The translations under genes and the position numbers were made by a program. A stretch of 64,000 bases of DNA, from positions 5,595,420 to 5,659,419 of the forward strand of contig NC_065420.1 of assembly GCF_024362695.1 (NCBI RefSeq). The letters run 5' to 3'. The notes under the pieces were generated by a model that saw only the letters and a list, made by a program, of their open reading frames with translations, ran no database searches and was not told the origin of the DNA. Shown here in pieces: positions 10,961-22,439 of the stretch. This DNA comes from Pectinophora gossypiella. Lineage: Eukaryota; Arthropoda; Insecta; Lepidoptera; Gelechiidae. Position 1 is the first letter of the stretch. Every line of letters starts with the position of its first letter.

Positions 10961-11294
10961 CGTGTTATAGGTAATATAGTTGATTTGCCTTGCCTCGGAT
11001 TGCATTGAATATCTGACCGGACAAATGTGAAGCGCTTAGGATTTTCAAACGAGAGGAGAGAGACAGTTTTCTCCTCAATAGTCTGCTATCCTGACCACTA
11101 ACCATTAAATAGATGAAGACAAGCGATAAAGTGGAGCTATAAGTTAATTACTACTTCGAGACCCACTCACTAATGGATTCGGTAGTAAATTCTCAACGAA
11201 CGAGTCCAATATAGGAAACACTTTATTTTTAGTTGAGGAAAGTTATTTTCTTATTCCATGTTCTTAGATTTATGTGATAGAGTCAGAAGAGACT

Positions 11295-11345
11295 TTAATC
11301 AGTCTTCGTAGATGCTCGCCGGTTTAGAGCACTTGTTCTAGCCTT
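11295..11345 (-). mobile_element. LINE C-terminal fragment
   Basis: The complement of 'tcgccggtttagagcacttg' matches the C-terminal family also at 12130-12195 and 23275-23500 ('KKGQV...RRA...KRLM.VEEA' style). Very short and frameless. Confidence 0.5.
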
Positions 11346-11520
11346 TTAAAACCTCAAATTTGAATGTGGAATTCAAAATTCAAATTCAAACATTCAAAAA
11401 TATATTTATTCAATAGGTAATATAGTTACACACAATCGTCAATTACGAACGTCTCATCCGCCTAAAACCTGTATAGCCGGGTAAAAGAAGCTGCAAGAAA
11501 AACCTCGGCACAGGGCCCTA
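11346..11520 (-). mobile_element. LINE 3' UTR with (ttgaat)n tail
   Basis: On the minus strand it reads from an 'aggtttttcttgcagcttct'-like stretch through 'ttttaggcggatgagacgt' to 'aataaatatatttttgaatg' and 'gaatttg' repeats. The same 3' UTR is at 12765-12945 and 24345-24535 on the plus strand. Only the untranslated end is present. Confidence 0.75.
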
Positions 11521-11579
11521 AAAGTTTTTTTTTAATAAATAAACATAAAATGTTATACAACCGTCGTTGTTGAATATTT

Positions 11580-11819
11580 CGTCGTTGCCAATTTAAAAGC
11601 TCCTATGTATCGCGCTCACCAAATTTATTTTTTGTCAGGATCGAATAGTATTTTGCTCCTAAAACATTCAGTACAAACTCTTATGTACTTACGTAAATAT
11701 TCATTATCTTTTAATATTCATTACACACTGTCGTACAAAATTTTCAGGCGGAAGTATTTTTTTTATTTCTGTAAAACTGACCCGATTGCACATAAGAGAT
11801 TTTAAATTGGCAACAACGT
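11580..11819. mobile_element. MITE-like inverted repeat, ~240 bp
   Basis: Ends 'cgtcgttgccaatttaaaa' and its near-complement 'ttttaaattggcaacaacg' form terminal inverted repeats of about 28 bp. The interior has no supported gene. A 66-codon frame covering it is chance. Confidence 0.65.
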
Positions 11820-11867
11820 TTTGAACAGGTGTCAGTACTTAAATCAAAATTCATCTGCATCGTACGC

Positions 11868-12053
11868 GCAGTCAGAATTTTCAGTCTTATATGGAATTAT
11901 AATCCCTATCAAAGAGGAGGCAGATTTTTGTTTTGTTGAATTGAAAAACACTGGATTATTTTTTTAATTATAGTAGTTTTTTTAACAAATAAAAATACCT
12001 TATCTGTTCTGTAATACTCTAGTGATCATAATTCCACATAAATCTGAAAATTC
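11868..12053. repeat. Inverted repeat / MITE-like hairpin, ~186 bp
   Basis: 'cagaattttcag' plus 'ttatatggaattat' on the left is mirrored by 'ataattccacataa' plus 'ctgaaaattctg' on the right, about 32 bp per arm with few mismatches. Confidence 0.6.
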
Positions 12054-12129
12054 TGGCAGTGTGTACGACGTGGAAGAATATTGGTCAGACAGCTTAAGTT
12101 CGGACATTCTACATTCAAGTTAAGGATGT

Positions 12130-12195
12130 TTTAAAGAAAGGACAAGTGCTCTAAAACGGCGAGCACATGCGAAGACTGATGAAAGTGGAGGAAGC
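12130..12195 (+). mobile_element. LINE C-terminal fragment
   Basis: 'gttttaaagaaaggacaagt' followed by 'gcgaagactgatgaaagtgg' is a relic of the C-terminal family best seen at 62.3-62.6 kb. It carries a frame break. Confidence 0.5.
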
Positions 12196-12764
12196 TAAAA
12201 GTTAAAATTGTGTCTGGCACCGTAACAAAACGAATTTCGTGGTCCTACACAGAAAACAGGCGTATGTAGAACTGTATTTTATCACAAAAAAAGGAATTGA
12301 TATGCAGCGCAATTTGGCTACATTACAGCAACATAAATATATTATATTTTTGACAATGAATTCCTTTCACTTCTAACACACCCATAAATCTCATCGCAAA
12401 TGGAACATGTATAAAGACTTTGCGGATATAAAAGAAAATTGCGATATCACAAAACATAAAGAAAAGTACTTCACTGCCTTTTATCCTGAAGCACCTCATA
12501 CATAACACTTAAGTACTCCAGTTCAAGGCTGTGGTCAAAGGTCGCGAAGGTTATAAACCCGTTGAGATATATGATCGCGTAGTACGCTCACGATTGCTAA
12601 GATTGAAAGGTTAATTCTGACCCCATTTATATTAAATGCGACGTTTATCCGTCGATAGAGATGTTGGAACTAGAAACACGTACCGAAACCTTCAAGGTGC
12701 TGTCATTATCCTTTATGGTTACTTCCGTACATAATGGATAAAATGTATATAAGAATAAAGGGGA
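12196..12764. other. No gene seen
   Basis: No supported feature. Confidence 0.4.
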
Positions 12765-12945
12765 CAACACAAAATAGGTGCCGACGTTTTTCTTGCATCT
12801 TCTTTTCCCCGGCTATACAGGTTGTGAGAAGCTGCAGTAGTTTTAGGCGGATGAGACGTTCGTTATATAAAAAATGACGATTCAAAGTGTAACTATGTTA
12901 CCTACTGAATAAAGATATTTTTGAATTTGAATTTGAATAAATCTC
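12765..12945 (+). mobile_element. LINE 3' UTR with (ttgaat)n tail
   Basis: Same family as 11346-11520, opposite strand. 'gctgcagtagttttaggcgg' is followed by 'tactgaataaagatattttt' and 'gaatttgaatttgaat'. Confidence 0.78.
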
Positions 12946-13122
12946 ATAAATCATTATCCAATTGCTGTCTTCTATTAAATACTAAAATGTATGACAAAAT
13001 AAATAAAAAAATAGATTCTGAAAGAGCTTCGGTAAAGGTTATTTTAATCCAACCAAACCACTAGGGTAACAATGCATTTCTAGTTTTTAAAATATCACAA
13101 TATTTTCAGATAATAATATACA

Positions 13123-13460
13123 GGGCGTTAATGACACCCCGTACCGAATATTTAGAGGGATGATTCAGTCTATGATTCTGAGTTAATGTCAAGTGAAATT
13201 TTCTGTCCCAAATGCCAATTGGTATCAACTCAGAATCGTGATCTGACTGAGTCATCCCCCTCAGTATTCCTTACGATTTCACTTACACCCCGTACAAGTA
13301 GTCATACAAGTATGTATGGGTCTTATCGTAACGAACACTGAGGGGGATAATTCAGACCATGATTCTGAGTTGATATCAAGTAGAATTTCCTGTCAGAGAA
13401 TTCGTATTTTGTAAAATTATTTTTAGCATCATACTTTTGTGTCGGAAAATTTCACTTGAT
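13123..13460. mobile_element. Mariner-like MITE cluster, modular
   Basis: Starts 'ta' + 'cagggcgttaatgacacc'. Inside, the module 'gattctgagttgatatcaag' occurs in both orientations, each next to a 'cagtattcgttacgat'-like block. The family at 22440-22785 has the same modules and ends '...attaacaccctg' + 'ta'. The TA flank and short inverted end point to a Tc1/mariner-type MITE. The right end here is degraded. Confidence 0.6.
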
Positions 13461-13677
13461 ATTAAAAAAGGTTTTCTTTTCAAATGAGCCGATAAGAGTT
13501 TGCACTCAGCCGCGCTTAGCTGCTCTGTAATTAATGGGAAAACCTTGTACTAGTCTGTTTCAACTGATCTTTTCACTCTATCTATTTTAAGTTGGCCTCT
13601 CTCTTTATTTAATAACTCGACAGTTAGCTTTATGTTAAGGTTGGTGCAAATGACAATGGGCACTTTTGTATGAAACT

Positions 13678-14016
13678 TGGTCCAAGAACCTCCACTGATG
13701 AGACTTATATGTAATGAAAGCTTATGCTTTCCCTATGATTCTGGCAAAGTTCTATCAGATTCTGTCCCGGGGTTCTTTTTTTACGGCCATGTTTGTCCTG
13801 GCTAAAAATGTGATAAAATACAGTAGGAGCTAAAATCGACTCAAGATTTGTTGCTGGATAACTAAGTCTACATAAATAATTATGTATCATATTGTATATC
13901 ATTTTAAAGAGGATCTTTTCCAGAATCCGAAACATAAAAAAAAAATCTTTATGTAAGCGAATTATAGTCAATTTATATCTGCAGCGCCATTGTTTCTCGG
14001 TAGCTAAGTTCAAGTT
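13678..14016 (-). repeat. 0.5-kb repeat, unit 1 (inverted)
   Basis: The reverse complement is almost identical to 17926-18264; I count about three differences, one in an A-run. A 102-codon frame here is the counterpart of a 76-codon frame in unit 3 and has no recognisable domain. With unit 3 it makes a ~339-bp inverted repeat around a 3.9-kb loop. Confidence 0.85.
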
Positions 14017-14099
14017 GTGAAAGAAAATATACTACATTTCCGTCCTCCCGCATTCTAATCATGTTACGTCTGTTGGATTATAATGACTAGCCTTTGAGT

Positions 14100-14390
14100 A
14101 CGTTATCTTGCAATAGGGTCCATAGCTTACGCGGCCTCTATCGGAATGGTATCTATTTTATTTCTTGTTGTTGTCACTTGTCAGGTTAAGAATGCAATAT
14201 CAGAAGAAGGAAAAAATGATTGGGCTCCTTTGGAAAGGTTGGAAGGCGCGAAACTCATACGTAGCTGCTGAGAAAAATGGTGCTACGGACGTGAGTTGGC
14301 TAAAAGTCGTTTACATAATGCATTTCTTTTATTTATGTTTCTGATTCTGATAACCTTCCCCTTTAAAATTGATATACATTATGATATATA
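14100..14390 (+). repeat. 0.5-kb repeat, unit 2, left part
   Basis: Diverged relative of unit 3. It reads 'cctctatcggaatggtatct' through 'tttctgattctgataac' and stops at 'atgatatata', where the RTE is inserted. It resumes at 17507. Confidence 0.75.
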
Positions 14391-17300
14391 AAAAGGATGT
14401 AAGGGGCTCCAAACGACACCTTTCGGAGCCCAAGCCAACCTCGCCTGCACGCGGTACATCCTGCTATTCAACGAAAGAGGCTCTGGCGACCCACCAACAC
14501 GCACTGGACCAGCGCGGTGGGCTTATGGTCCAAACCCCCCCCAACATGACCTCTACACGAGAAACGGCACCCAGTCCCCGGCAGCCCCGTTGTCCGTGGC
14601 TACGGTAGCGGCTACGGTAACGGCGGGGCAGGGGGTGCGAAGAATCTCCGGGCTGGATTCGGCTACCACCAACGACGACTGTACCTGGCAACATATAACA
14701 CGTGCACACTGAGGACCGACGAGAAGCTTACCGAGTTGGAAGAATCTATCAGCAAGTTACACTGGGATGTCATGGGGTTGTCTGAAGTCCGAAGAAAGGG
14801 CGAGGACACGATAACTCTGGGCTCCGGTAACTTGCTGTACTTCCGGGAGGGCGAGCAACTGTCCATGGGTGGTGTCGGGTTTATCGTCCACAAGTCCCTA
14901 GTCAACAACGTGTTGACCATCGGTAGTGTTTCGAGCAGGGTAGCGTACCTGGTACTCAGAATATCATAGCGATATTCGCTGACTGTCATCCAGGTATACG
15001 CTCCGACCCCGGGACACCATGATGACGAAGTGGAGACTATGTATGAGGAGATTTCTAAAGCCATGCATAGCCATAAAAGCCACTACACGATTGTGATAGG
15101 GGACTTTAATGCACAGTTGGGGAAACGTTGCGGTAACGAGCTGAGAGTGGGGCAATTTGGATTTGGGGTCCGGAACACCAGAGGCGGGATGCTTGCGGAC
15201 TTTATGGAGAGGGAGAACCTCTATATGATGAACTCCTTCTTCAGGAAGCCCGCGACCCGCAAATGGACCTGGATGAGTCCCAGTGGCAGGTATAAAAATG
15301 AGATCGATTTTATCATGTCGACGAAAAAGCACATATTCAATGATGTCTCTGTGATCAATGCCGTTAAGACGGGAAGCGATCACCGCATGGTAAGAGGCAC
15401 ATTGAATATCAATATCAAGCTAGAAAGATCGCGACTGATAAAATCCACGCTCCGACCGGCGCCAGCCCAAATCCAAAACCCCGAGCGCTTTCAGCTCGAG
15501 CTTCAAAACCGCTTCGAGTACCTTGAGAACTGCGCAGACGTGGACGATATAAACGACCTGATGGTGGATGCTGTCCGTACGGTAGGTTCTAAACACTTTA
15601 GAACCCGCCGTACCAAAACGCAGAAACTCTCCGCACACACACTCGAACTCATGGATAAGAGACACGAAATGAGGCTGCAGGACTCAGCGGATGTCTTACG
15701 TTATAGACAACTTAATAGACAGATCTCGAAGTCTTTGACGAGCGACCTTCGCCAATTTAATACTAAACGTATTAAAGAGGCTATAGAGCGGAACAAGGGC
15801 TCCAAGGTGTTCGCAAAAGACCTGTCTATTGGGCAAAGTCAACTAGCGAGACTGAAAACTGAGGACGGCAGAATCATTTCGTCGACTCCCGAAATCCTGA
15901 GGGAGATTGAGAGTTTCTATAGACAGCTATATTCCACGAAAACATCAGGCGAAAGCATGGCTCGAGACCCTCGAGCCAAGCTTACCCGACACTACACTGA
16001 AGATATCCCGGACGTCAGCCTGTACGAGATTAGGATGGCCCTCAAACAACTCAAAAACAACAAAGCGGCAGGAGATGACGGAATCACAGCAGAACTTCTG
16101 AGAGCGGGCGGAACGCCAATACTTAAAGTCCTCCAAAGGCTCTTTAATTCCGTCATATTTCAGGGCAAAACGCCGAGGGCATGGAGCGGAAGCGAGGTGA
16201 TCTTGTTCTTCAAGAAAGGTGATAAAGCCCTACTGAAGAACTACAGACCTATCTCGCTTCTGAGCCATGTCTACAAGTTGTTTTCGAGGGTCATTACGAA
16301 TCGTCTCGCTTGCAGGTTTGACGACTTCCAGCCTCCCGAACAAGCCGGTTTCCGAAAAGGCTTTAGCACCATAGACCACATCCATACGCTGCGGCAGGTT
16401 ATACAGAAGACCGAAGAGTATAATCTGCCACTTTGCTTGGCGTTTGTGGACTATGAGAAAGCCTTTGATTCGATCGAGACCTGGGCGGTGTTGCAGTCTC
16501 TTCAGAGGTGCCAAGTGGACCATAGGTACATCGAAGTGCTAAGGGACCTCTACCAAAATGCCACTATGTCAGTTCGAGTACAGAACCAGAGCTCTAATCC
16601 GATCCAACTGCAGCGAGGAGTGAGACAGGGAGATGTCATCTCTCCGAAACTGTTCACTGCTGCATTGGAGGATATTTTTAAGCTTCTGGACTGGAAAGGA
16701 TTTGGCATCAACATCAACGGCGAGTACCTGACGCACCTTCGATTTGCCGATGATATAGTCCTAATGGCTGAGACCCTGGAAGACCTGAACACCATGCTCG
16801 AGCATCTCAGTAACGCATCCCAACGAGTGGGTCTTAGCATGAACATGGCAAAGACAAAAATTATGTCCAACGACCATGTCGCACCCACTCCAATTCAGGT
16901 TGGGAACGTTACACTCGAAGTTGTAGACCAGTACATTTACCTAGGACAAATAATCCAGTTAGGTAAGTCCAACTTCGAGAAAGAGATCTCTCGTCGAATC
17001 CAACTCGGATGGGCAGCGTTCGGGAAGCTGCGGAATATCTTCTCGTCCAAAATACCTCAGTGCCTCAAGACGAAAGTCTTTGACCAGTGCGTGTTGCCAG
17101 TGATGACCTACGGCAGTGAGACGTGGCCGCTTACTATGGGTCTCGTGAGGAGGCTCGGTGTCGCTCAGCGGGCAATGGAGAGAGCTATGCTCGGTATTTC
17201 CCTGCTCGATCGAATCAGAAATGAGGAGATAACTAAAGTCACCGACATAGCTCGAAGAATTGCAAAGCTGAAGTGGCAGTGGGCAGGACACATAGCGAGG

Positions 17301-17506
17301 AGAACCGATGGCCGATGGGGCGGAAAGGTTCTGGAGTGGCGACCACGTGTCGGACGACGCTCAGTGGGTAGGCCCGCTACAAGGTGGACCGACGATCTGG
17401 TGAAGGTCGCGGGAAGCCGCTGGATGCGGGCAGCGCAGGACCGATCGTCGTGGAGATCCTTGGGGGAGGCCTATGCCCAGCAGTGGGCGTCATACGGCTG
17501 ATGATG
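14391..17506 (+). mobile_element. Full-size RTE-clade retrotransposon
   Basis: 3116 bp, bounded by a 10-bp target duplication 'atgatatata' (14381-14390 and 17507-17516). A 5' leader of about 290 bp is followed by one endonuclease/reverse-transcriptase frame running to the 3' end, then (atg)n. RTE elements are about 3.2 kb with little or no 3' UTR, and this one fits: the stop codon at 17499-17501 lies inside the 'ggctgatgatgatga' tail. It sits inside a 0.5-kb repeat, so it is younger than that repeat. One nonsense codon separates it from an intact frame. Confidence 0.93.
14550..17501 (+). pseudogene. RTE endonuclease-reverse transcriptase, one in-frame stop
   Basis: Encodes the APE-type endonuclease and reverse transcriptase that nick target DNA and copy element RNA. 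The open frame begins after a TGA at 14547. The endonuclease opens near 14679 ('LATYNT'). A single TAG at 14967-14969 interrupts it, and the same frame continues for 823 codons from 15030. In that segment: 'GDFNAQLG' (res. 24-31) and 'SDH' (116-118) of the endonuclease; 'KAAGDDG' (~345), 'FVDYEKAFDS' (~470) and intact catalytic 'FADD' (572-575) of the RT; 'YGSETW' near 694; terminal 'EAYAQQW'. No ATG precedes the endonuclease in this frame. A 79-codon ATG frame (14369-14608) overlaps in another phase. Identity as RTE is firm; activity is unlikely without readthrough. Confidence 0.93.
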
Positions 17507-17760
17507 ATGATATATAATTATGTATATAGACTTAGTTAAATAGTTTTTCGACAACAAATCCTAAGGTGATTTTACAGTCCACTACTGTACACTCAGGACA
17601 AACATGGCCGTAAAAAAACCCTAGGACAGAGTTCGATAGAACTTTGCCAGAATCATAGGACAAGTATAAGCTATCATTACATGCAAGTCTCACCAGTGGA
17701 GGTTCTTGGACCAAGTTCCAAGTTGCTGATAAGCTTATATGCAATATCGTAATGACTTGC
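17507..17760 (+). repeat. 0.5-kb repeat, unit 2, right part
   Basis: Continues unit 2 after the RTE: 'tagacttagtt' to 'gtggaggttcttggaccaag', parallel to unit 3 but clearly more diverged. Confidence 0.75.
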
Positions 17761-17769
17761 TAATGATGA

Positions 17770-18264
17770 CGATTTCTTGCAATAGCTTAGCAATAGCTTA
17801 GGCGGTCTCTATCGGAGAGGTATCTATTTATTTTTCTTGTTATTATCACTCAGATCAAATTCAGGAAGCAATATAAAAAAAATCGGTAAGATACTTTTGG
17901 AAGGGGTAAAAGGCATGAAACTTGAACTTAGCTACCGAGAAACAATGGCGCTGCAGATATAAATTGACTATAATTCGCTTACATAAAGATTTTTTTTTTT
18001 ATGTTTCGGATTCTGGAAAAGATCCTCTTTAAAATGATATACAATATGATACATAATTATTTATGTAGACTTAGTTATCCAGCAACAAATCTTGAGCCGA
18101 TTTTAGCTCCCACTGTATTTTATCACATTTTTAGCCAGGACAAACATGGCCGTAAAAAAAGAACCCCGGGACAGAATCTGATAGAACTTTGCCAGAATCA
18201 TAGGGAAAGCATAAGCTTTCATTACATATAAGTCTCATCAGTGGAGGTTCTTGGACCAGATTCG
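17770..18264 (+). repeat. 0.5-kb repeat, unit 3
   Basis: 'gcggtctctatcgg' to 'aggttcttggacc'. The last 339 bp are the inverted partner of unit 1. It carries an A/T homopolymer at 17991-18001. Not recognised as a named element. Confidence 0.8.
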
Positions 18265-19524
18265 CCCATTCTCCTTTAACCTATAAGTTAGATGCTTACT
18301 TTCGAAAAGCTTTTATGTTGGTTATTTATTATTAGGTCTATTGTGTAATTTCTAAGATGTCCCAAATTTATCTTTAAACACGAGAAGACATCACATGAAA
18401 GAAAGTGTCGACACGTATTCTGAGTCCCCTTGGTTACTCCATTGTGACTCAAAAATGAAATCTTTCATAAATTAGCTACACAAAACCGTATTTTTTTAAA
18501 AGTACAATTTTCTTCTATCTAATTTCTGTCAAACTGGTTAACGACTTATTAAAGTCTCTTCATTTATATTTTAACCTACCTACCGCTCTAGTAGCTTGAT
18601 TTTGATGTGACGGTCGGATATTGCGCTGCGGCTTAATGAAGTTCAAGTAGTACTTCAAATTTATTTATAAGTATTTTACAACGGTCAATATTCAAATTTG
18701 AAATTTCTTTGTTCCAGCGTCGGGGATAAGTTTAAAATTTAAAATTTAGATAAATATTTCTGCAAAATCTAAAGTGAAGGTTTGTGACTGCCACAGAGAG
18801 GTATAGAATTTAGAAAACCGTTTGCCACTTTTGATCTCGTGTCATGACCTGAGCGACGCCGTGTGGCTATGACAGGCGTGATTTTTGAAGCCTGCTTTTT
18901 AGTTTAGTTTACATTTTATTTTAACCCACTGTGCATCTCAAACGGGATTTTTATTTTGTGAATTTTAGCAGTGTTGGCAAAGCTTTGGGGTTGCCAATGT
19001 AGATTTGTAGCAGCGGAAGTTTCGGTTTTTAGTTCTGTTTTTTTTTAAAGATCGTTTGCAGCCCATTTTATTTTGGAATGTCGATGTAAACCATCGGATT
19101 TTAAACAAGATATTACGAGTAGCGGTAGAATTGTACCACATTATTTTTAAGCGGAATATGTTGAAGTAATAATGGAAAATATAGTAGGTACCCACACATA
19201 GGTACCTACTGATTTTTAAAAAGTCAATAAGTAATTCAATTCGATTTGATTTATAACACATACTCGATTTTTAGGCACATACTCGAAAGCGAAAAAGCTA
19301 TTGGATCGCGAGGGAGAAACGTCGTCCTACCTTTTGTGCAATTTCTTGAGCTAAGGTAATAGAAGGGAGGTCAAAATAAATAACCCGTCAAGGGATCAAA
19401 GACGGTTTCCATCTAGTAATCACACAAGGTCGATTCACGGGGAGGTGGAAATTCATATAATAACATTACCATTTAGAGTGAATTTTAATAACCACCTTCA
19501 CTTACTCGCACTTTTTAGTCACTA
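18265..19524. other. No gene seen
   Basis: AT-rich, low-complexity in places. A 98-codon minus-strand frame (18965-19261) has no recognisable family. Confidence 0.45.
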
Positions 19525-19752
19525 AGCTCCCTCAATCAGCGCTTATCGCTATCGACCCACTAGGGTCGATTAATTCTTTCAAATATTTTTTCTTTCAGGC
19601 GACGCCCTGAGCCGAGGTTCGCGCCCAACTGGGCACCCTCAGGCCTGTAGTCTTAAACGTTGTACCGGGTGAGAGCCTTCAGCGCTCCCCCATTTGTCCG
19701 GCCAAGTAGTTAATGCTATCTGCGGCAAATCTACAATAAGTCACGTCACAAA
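19525..19752 (+). mobile_element. Poly-A retroposon X
   Basis: Sense orientation, from 'agcgcttatcgctatcgac' through 'gcccaactgggcaccctcag' to 'aataagtcacgtcacaaag'. 5'-truncated relative to the 34.5-kb copy. Confidence 0.7.
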
Positions 19753-19873
19753 GTATTTAAAAAAAGCAAGTAAAAAAACAAATGTTGACAGTACATTTTT
19801 TTAAAAAACCTACTGCTGTTATAACCTCATAGCCTCATGTAGCGTTCTTCTCAACTCTAGTAATAAAAAGAAA

Positions 19874-20132
19874 TCAATGGGGTCGTGTACTAGGTTCAAG
19901 ATAATTTATAAAATTCTGATAACTAAATAAAGACAGATCTAAAACTAACGAAAAATATATTTTTTTCTATTTGACTTATTATGAATTTTAATCAAGAAAA
20001 ACGTAATAATAACTCCGACATTTTATCATGTTTTTCTATGACGTCACAGTGTGCTTTTTCATACAAATTCCATAGTAATTTCGTGTTTTGACGTTTAGTA
20101 AAAAGTAACTGATGTGACTAGTTGGAAACTAC
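19874..20132. repeat. Dispersed repeat, inverted partner at 57.4 kb
   Basis: 'gtcgtgtactaggttcaaga' at one end and 'gactagttggaaactac' at the other. The reverse complement of the whole unit is at 57424-57640. The two copies differ at many positions and by small indels. No coding frame. Confidence 0.65.
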
Positions 20133-20330
20133 ACCCGATTGTCCAAAAAGTAAGATGATCCGGGCTTCGGAAGGCACGTTAAGCCGTTGGTCCCGGTTAC
20201 TACTAACTGATGTAAGTAAGTAGTCGTTACATGAGCCATGTCAGGGGCCTTTGGCGGCTCAATAGTAACCCTGACACCAGGGTTGATGAGGTTGGTACTC
20301 CACCTCACAACCCACATGGTAGAAGAAAAA
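20133..20330 (+). mobile_element. SINE-B, 5'-truncated
   Basis: Begins at 'ccgattgtccaaaaagtaag' and ends 'acccacatggtagaagaaaa'. The head and body start are missing, and it abuts the preceding repeat directly. Confidence 0.8.
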
Positions 20331-20792
20331 GTTGCAAACGAGCCTATTACTTGTGATCTCACTCATCACATTAGAAATTACGGGTGTGTTTATGTATGCT
20401 TTTAAAATCCATGAATACGATTTACTTTCAGTGGAAAATCGATGTAATTGTACTTAAGTCCGACCGTTTTATGTGTCCGATTCTAAGAGTCTCCTTTGTG
20501 TGACGTGAAGGCTTACACACTTTATGGGCAGTAAAAGCTTGCTTAGTTAAAGCCGTATGTAGGTAAAGGGCTGGTAGGATATTATAACGAGTTTATTCTT
20601 TCTCCTCATCTAACGGTGCACCTAAAGTTATTCAGTTGCGGGAATTGCTCTATAAAACTTTACGTGGATGACTCCGGAATATGGTCGCGTAATCTGTTTA
20701 TGTTATACGATAGTGAGATTAGGTCATCATTTTCGACTGTATTTTTCATGGAGTTTTTGGAAATAGAAGCTTAACCTTAATTTAGTTAATTT
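20331..20792. other. No gene seen
   Basis: No feature supported. Confidence 0.4.
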
Positions 20793-20805
20793 ACGCATAA
20801 CATTT

Positions 20806-20932
20806 GATTTGCTGGATATGGCTGGATGTCGATAGCCCAGGATCGTCGGAAATGGAAAAACATGGAAGAGGCCTACGTCCAAAATTGGATATAAATTTAG
20901 GCTGATATAGATAGATAGATAGACGCATAACA
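20806..20932 (+). mobile_element. RTE retrotransposon, 3'-end fragment
   Basis: Flanked by a 13-bp target duplication 'acgcataacattt' (20793-20805 and 20933-20945). It translates as '...IAQDRRKWKNMEEAYVQNW', the same C-terminus as the full RTE ('...EAYAQQW'), and ends 'ggctgata' + (gata)n rather than (atg)n, so it is a related but distinct subfamily. Confidence 0.88.
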
Positions 20933-21148
20933 TTTAGTGTGCTTCAGAAGTAGTAGGCTACGTAACATGAGAAAAATATAAATAAATACCTTCTTTCTTA
21001 CAAAAAAGGACAACAGGAAGGAGGAGTAAAGAGGAGGGGTTAGGTAACCGGACCCTGTGAAGAACGGGATGCTAGGGATGATGATAATGCTAGGGAGATG
21101 ATGATGATGATGACCTTTATTTATTATTATTTATTTAATAATTTATTG

Positions 21149-21440
21149 AGGAGCTCAGTGGCGCAGCGGTAAACGCGCTCGGTCTGCGATTGTTGAAGTA
21201 AAGCAACTTTCGCAAAGGCCGGTCATAGGATGGGTGACCACAAAAAAGAAAAGTTTTCATCTCGAGCTCCTCCGTGCTTCGGAAGGCACGTTAAGCCGTT
21301 GGTCCCGGTTGCATTAGCAGTCGTTAATAACCATCAATCCGCACTGGGCCCGCGTGATGGTTTAAGGCCCGATCTCCCTATCCATCCATAGGGAAGGCCC
21401 GTGCCCCAGCAGTGGGGACGTTAATGGGCTGATGATGATG
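21149..21440 (+). mobile_element. 5S rRNA-derived SINE (SINE-5S)
   Basis: Full-length copy between 12-bp duplications 'aataatttattg' (21137-21148 and 21441-21452). Same order as the 7.5-kb copy: 'gaagtaaagcaac', 'ggatgggtgacca', core hairpin, 'ccccagcagtggggacgtta', (atg)n. Confidence 0.92.
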
Positions 21441-21554
21441 AATAATTTATTGTACACAGGATAACACAGGAACACAATATGACAAATGAGGAGAGACAAA
21501 AGGCACAACTTATTTTTAACAGAAATTTCTTCTTTCTTACATGGAAAGGGTAAT

Positions 21555-21838
21555 CTTCTTATCGTGCGGGTTGTGAGGTGGATTACCAACCTCATCAACT
21601 TTGGTGTCAGGGTTATTACTGAGCCGCCCAAGGCCAAGACCGCCCCTGACATGACTCATATAGACTATAAACTTATATCAGTAAGTAGTAATCGACACCA
21701 ACGGCTTAACATGCCTTCCGAAGCACGGAGCATCTTACTTTAGGACAAGTAGGTGACTTTTGTGTGACACAAAGTGATTTTTGTGATATATCCCACTGGG
21801 ATTAGTTCCCGGGGCCGCCGGATCGGGAGCCCAGCGCT
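21555..21838 (-). mobile_element. SINE-B, head degraded
   Basis: Minus-strand copy with the core and 3' end clear ('...gcacgataagaagat'). The 5' head is cut off near 'agcgctgggctcccgatc'. It carries small insertions, such as 'cttggccttgggcgg', relative to other copies. Confidence 0.8.
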
Positions 21839-22439
21839 ATCTCTTGAAAAGTTGTGTAACCTGTGGCATATGAGGTTTGCCTTCAAACTATTGTACTTAC
21901 TTGTTTTAAACTTGTTAAGTACTTACATTATCTAGTGCTTTTACATCGCTGAACATACAAAGTGGATTTAGGTCGTTTTCTATTTCGTAATGTTGTTTAG
22001 CCCGCATTGAGTTGAAGTGTATGGTCGAGATTTGTGAGAGTTATGGAATATAAATGTAGTTTCAGTTGTGGGTATTCGTAAACAATTTCAGATTTCAATT
22101 CAACAGTAAAATTCTGTTTATTGATCTTTGAGACGTTTTTTATAAAATATTGAAAGAGCAATAGAACTTACTTTCGACGTGAAGATCCGGACAATTTAAT
22201 TTCTCTGTCGTTTGTTGAAGAAATATGCATGATGAGCATAAAATAATTGCTTTGCAGCGCTTTATGGTAGTCTATGTACATTAACATAATAATTTTCCGC
22301 CTGAGTTTCTAGCTGGTATTTAATAATACGACAAAGTTATCGAACTTCTAATGTATAACACTTTAAGCTTGTATTAGGACGGTTAGGTTAGGTTGCAATC
22401 ATTAAATCGATATTATTAAGGTTCAGTTTACTCTTCTGT
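21839..22439. other. No gene seen
   Basis: AT-rich, nothing recognised. 'ggttaggttaggtt' at 22381-22395 is a short TTAGG-like run. Confidence 0.4.

Noticed and set aside
22381..22395. Interstitial telomere
   Set aside because: Only about 2.5 TTAGG-like units, within chance for AT-rich DNA.
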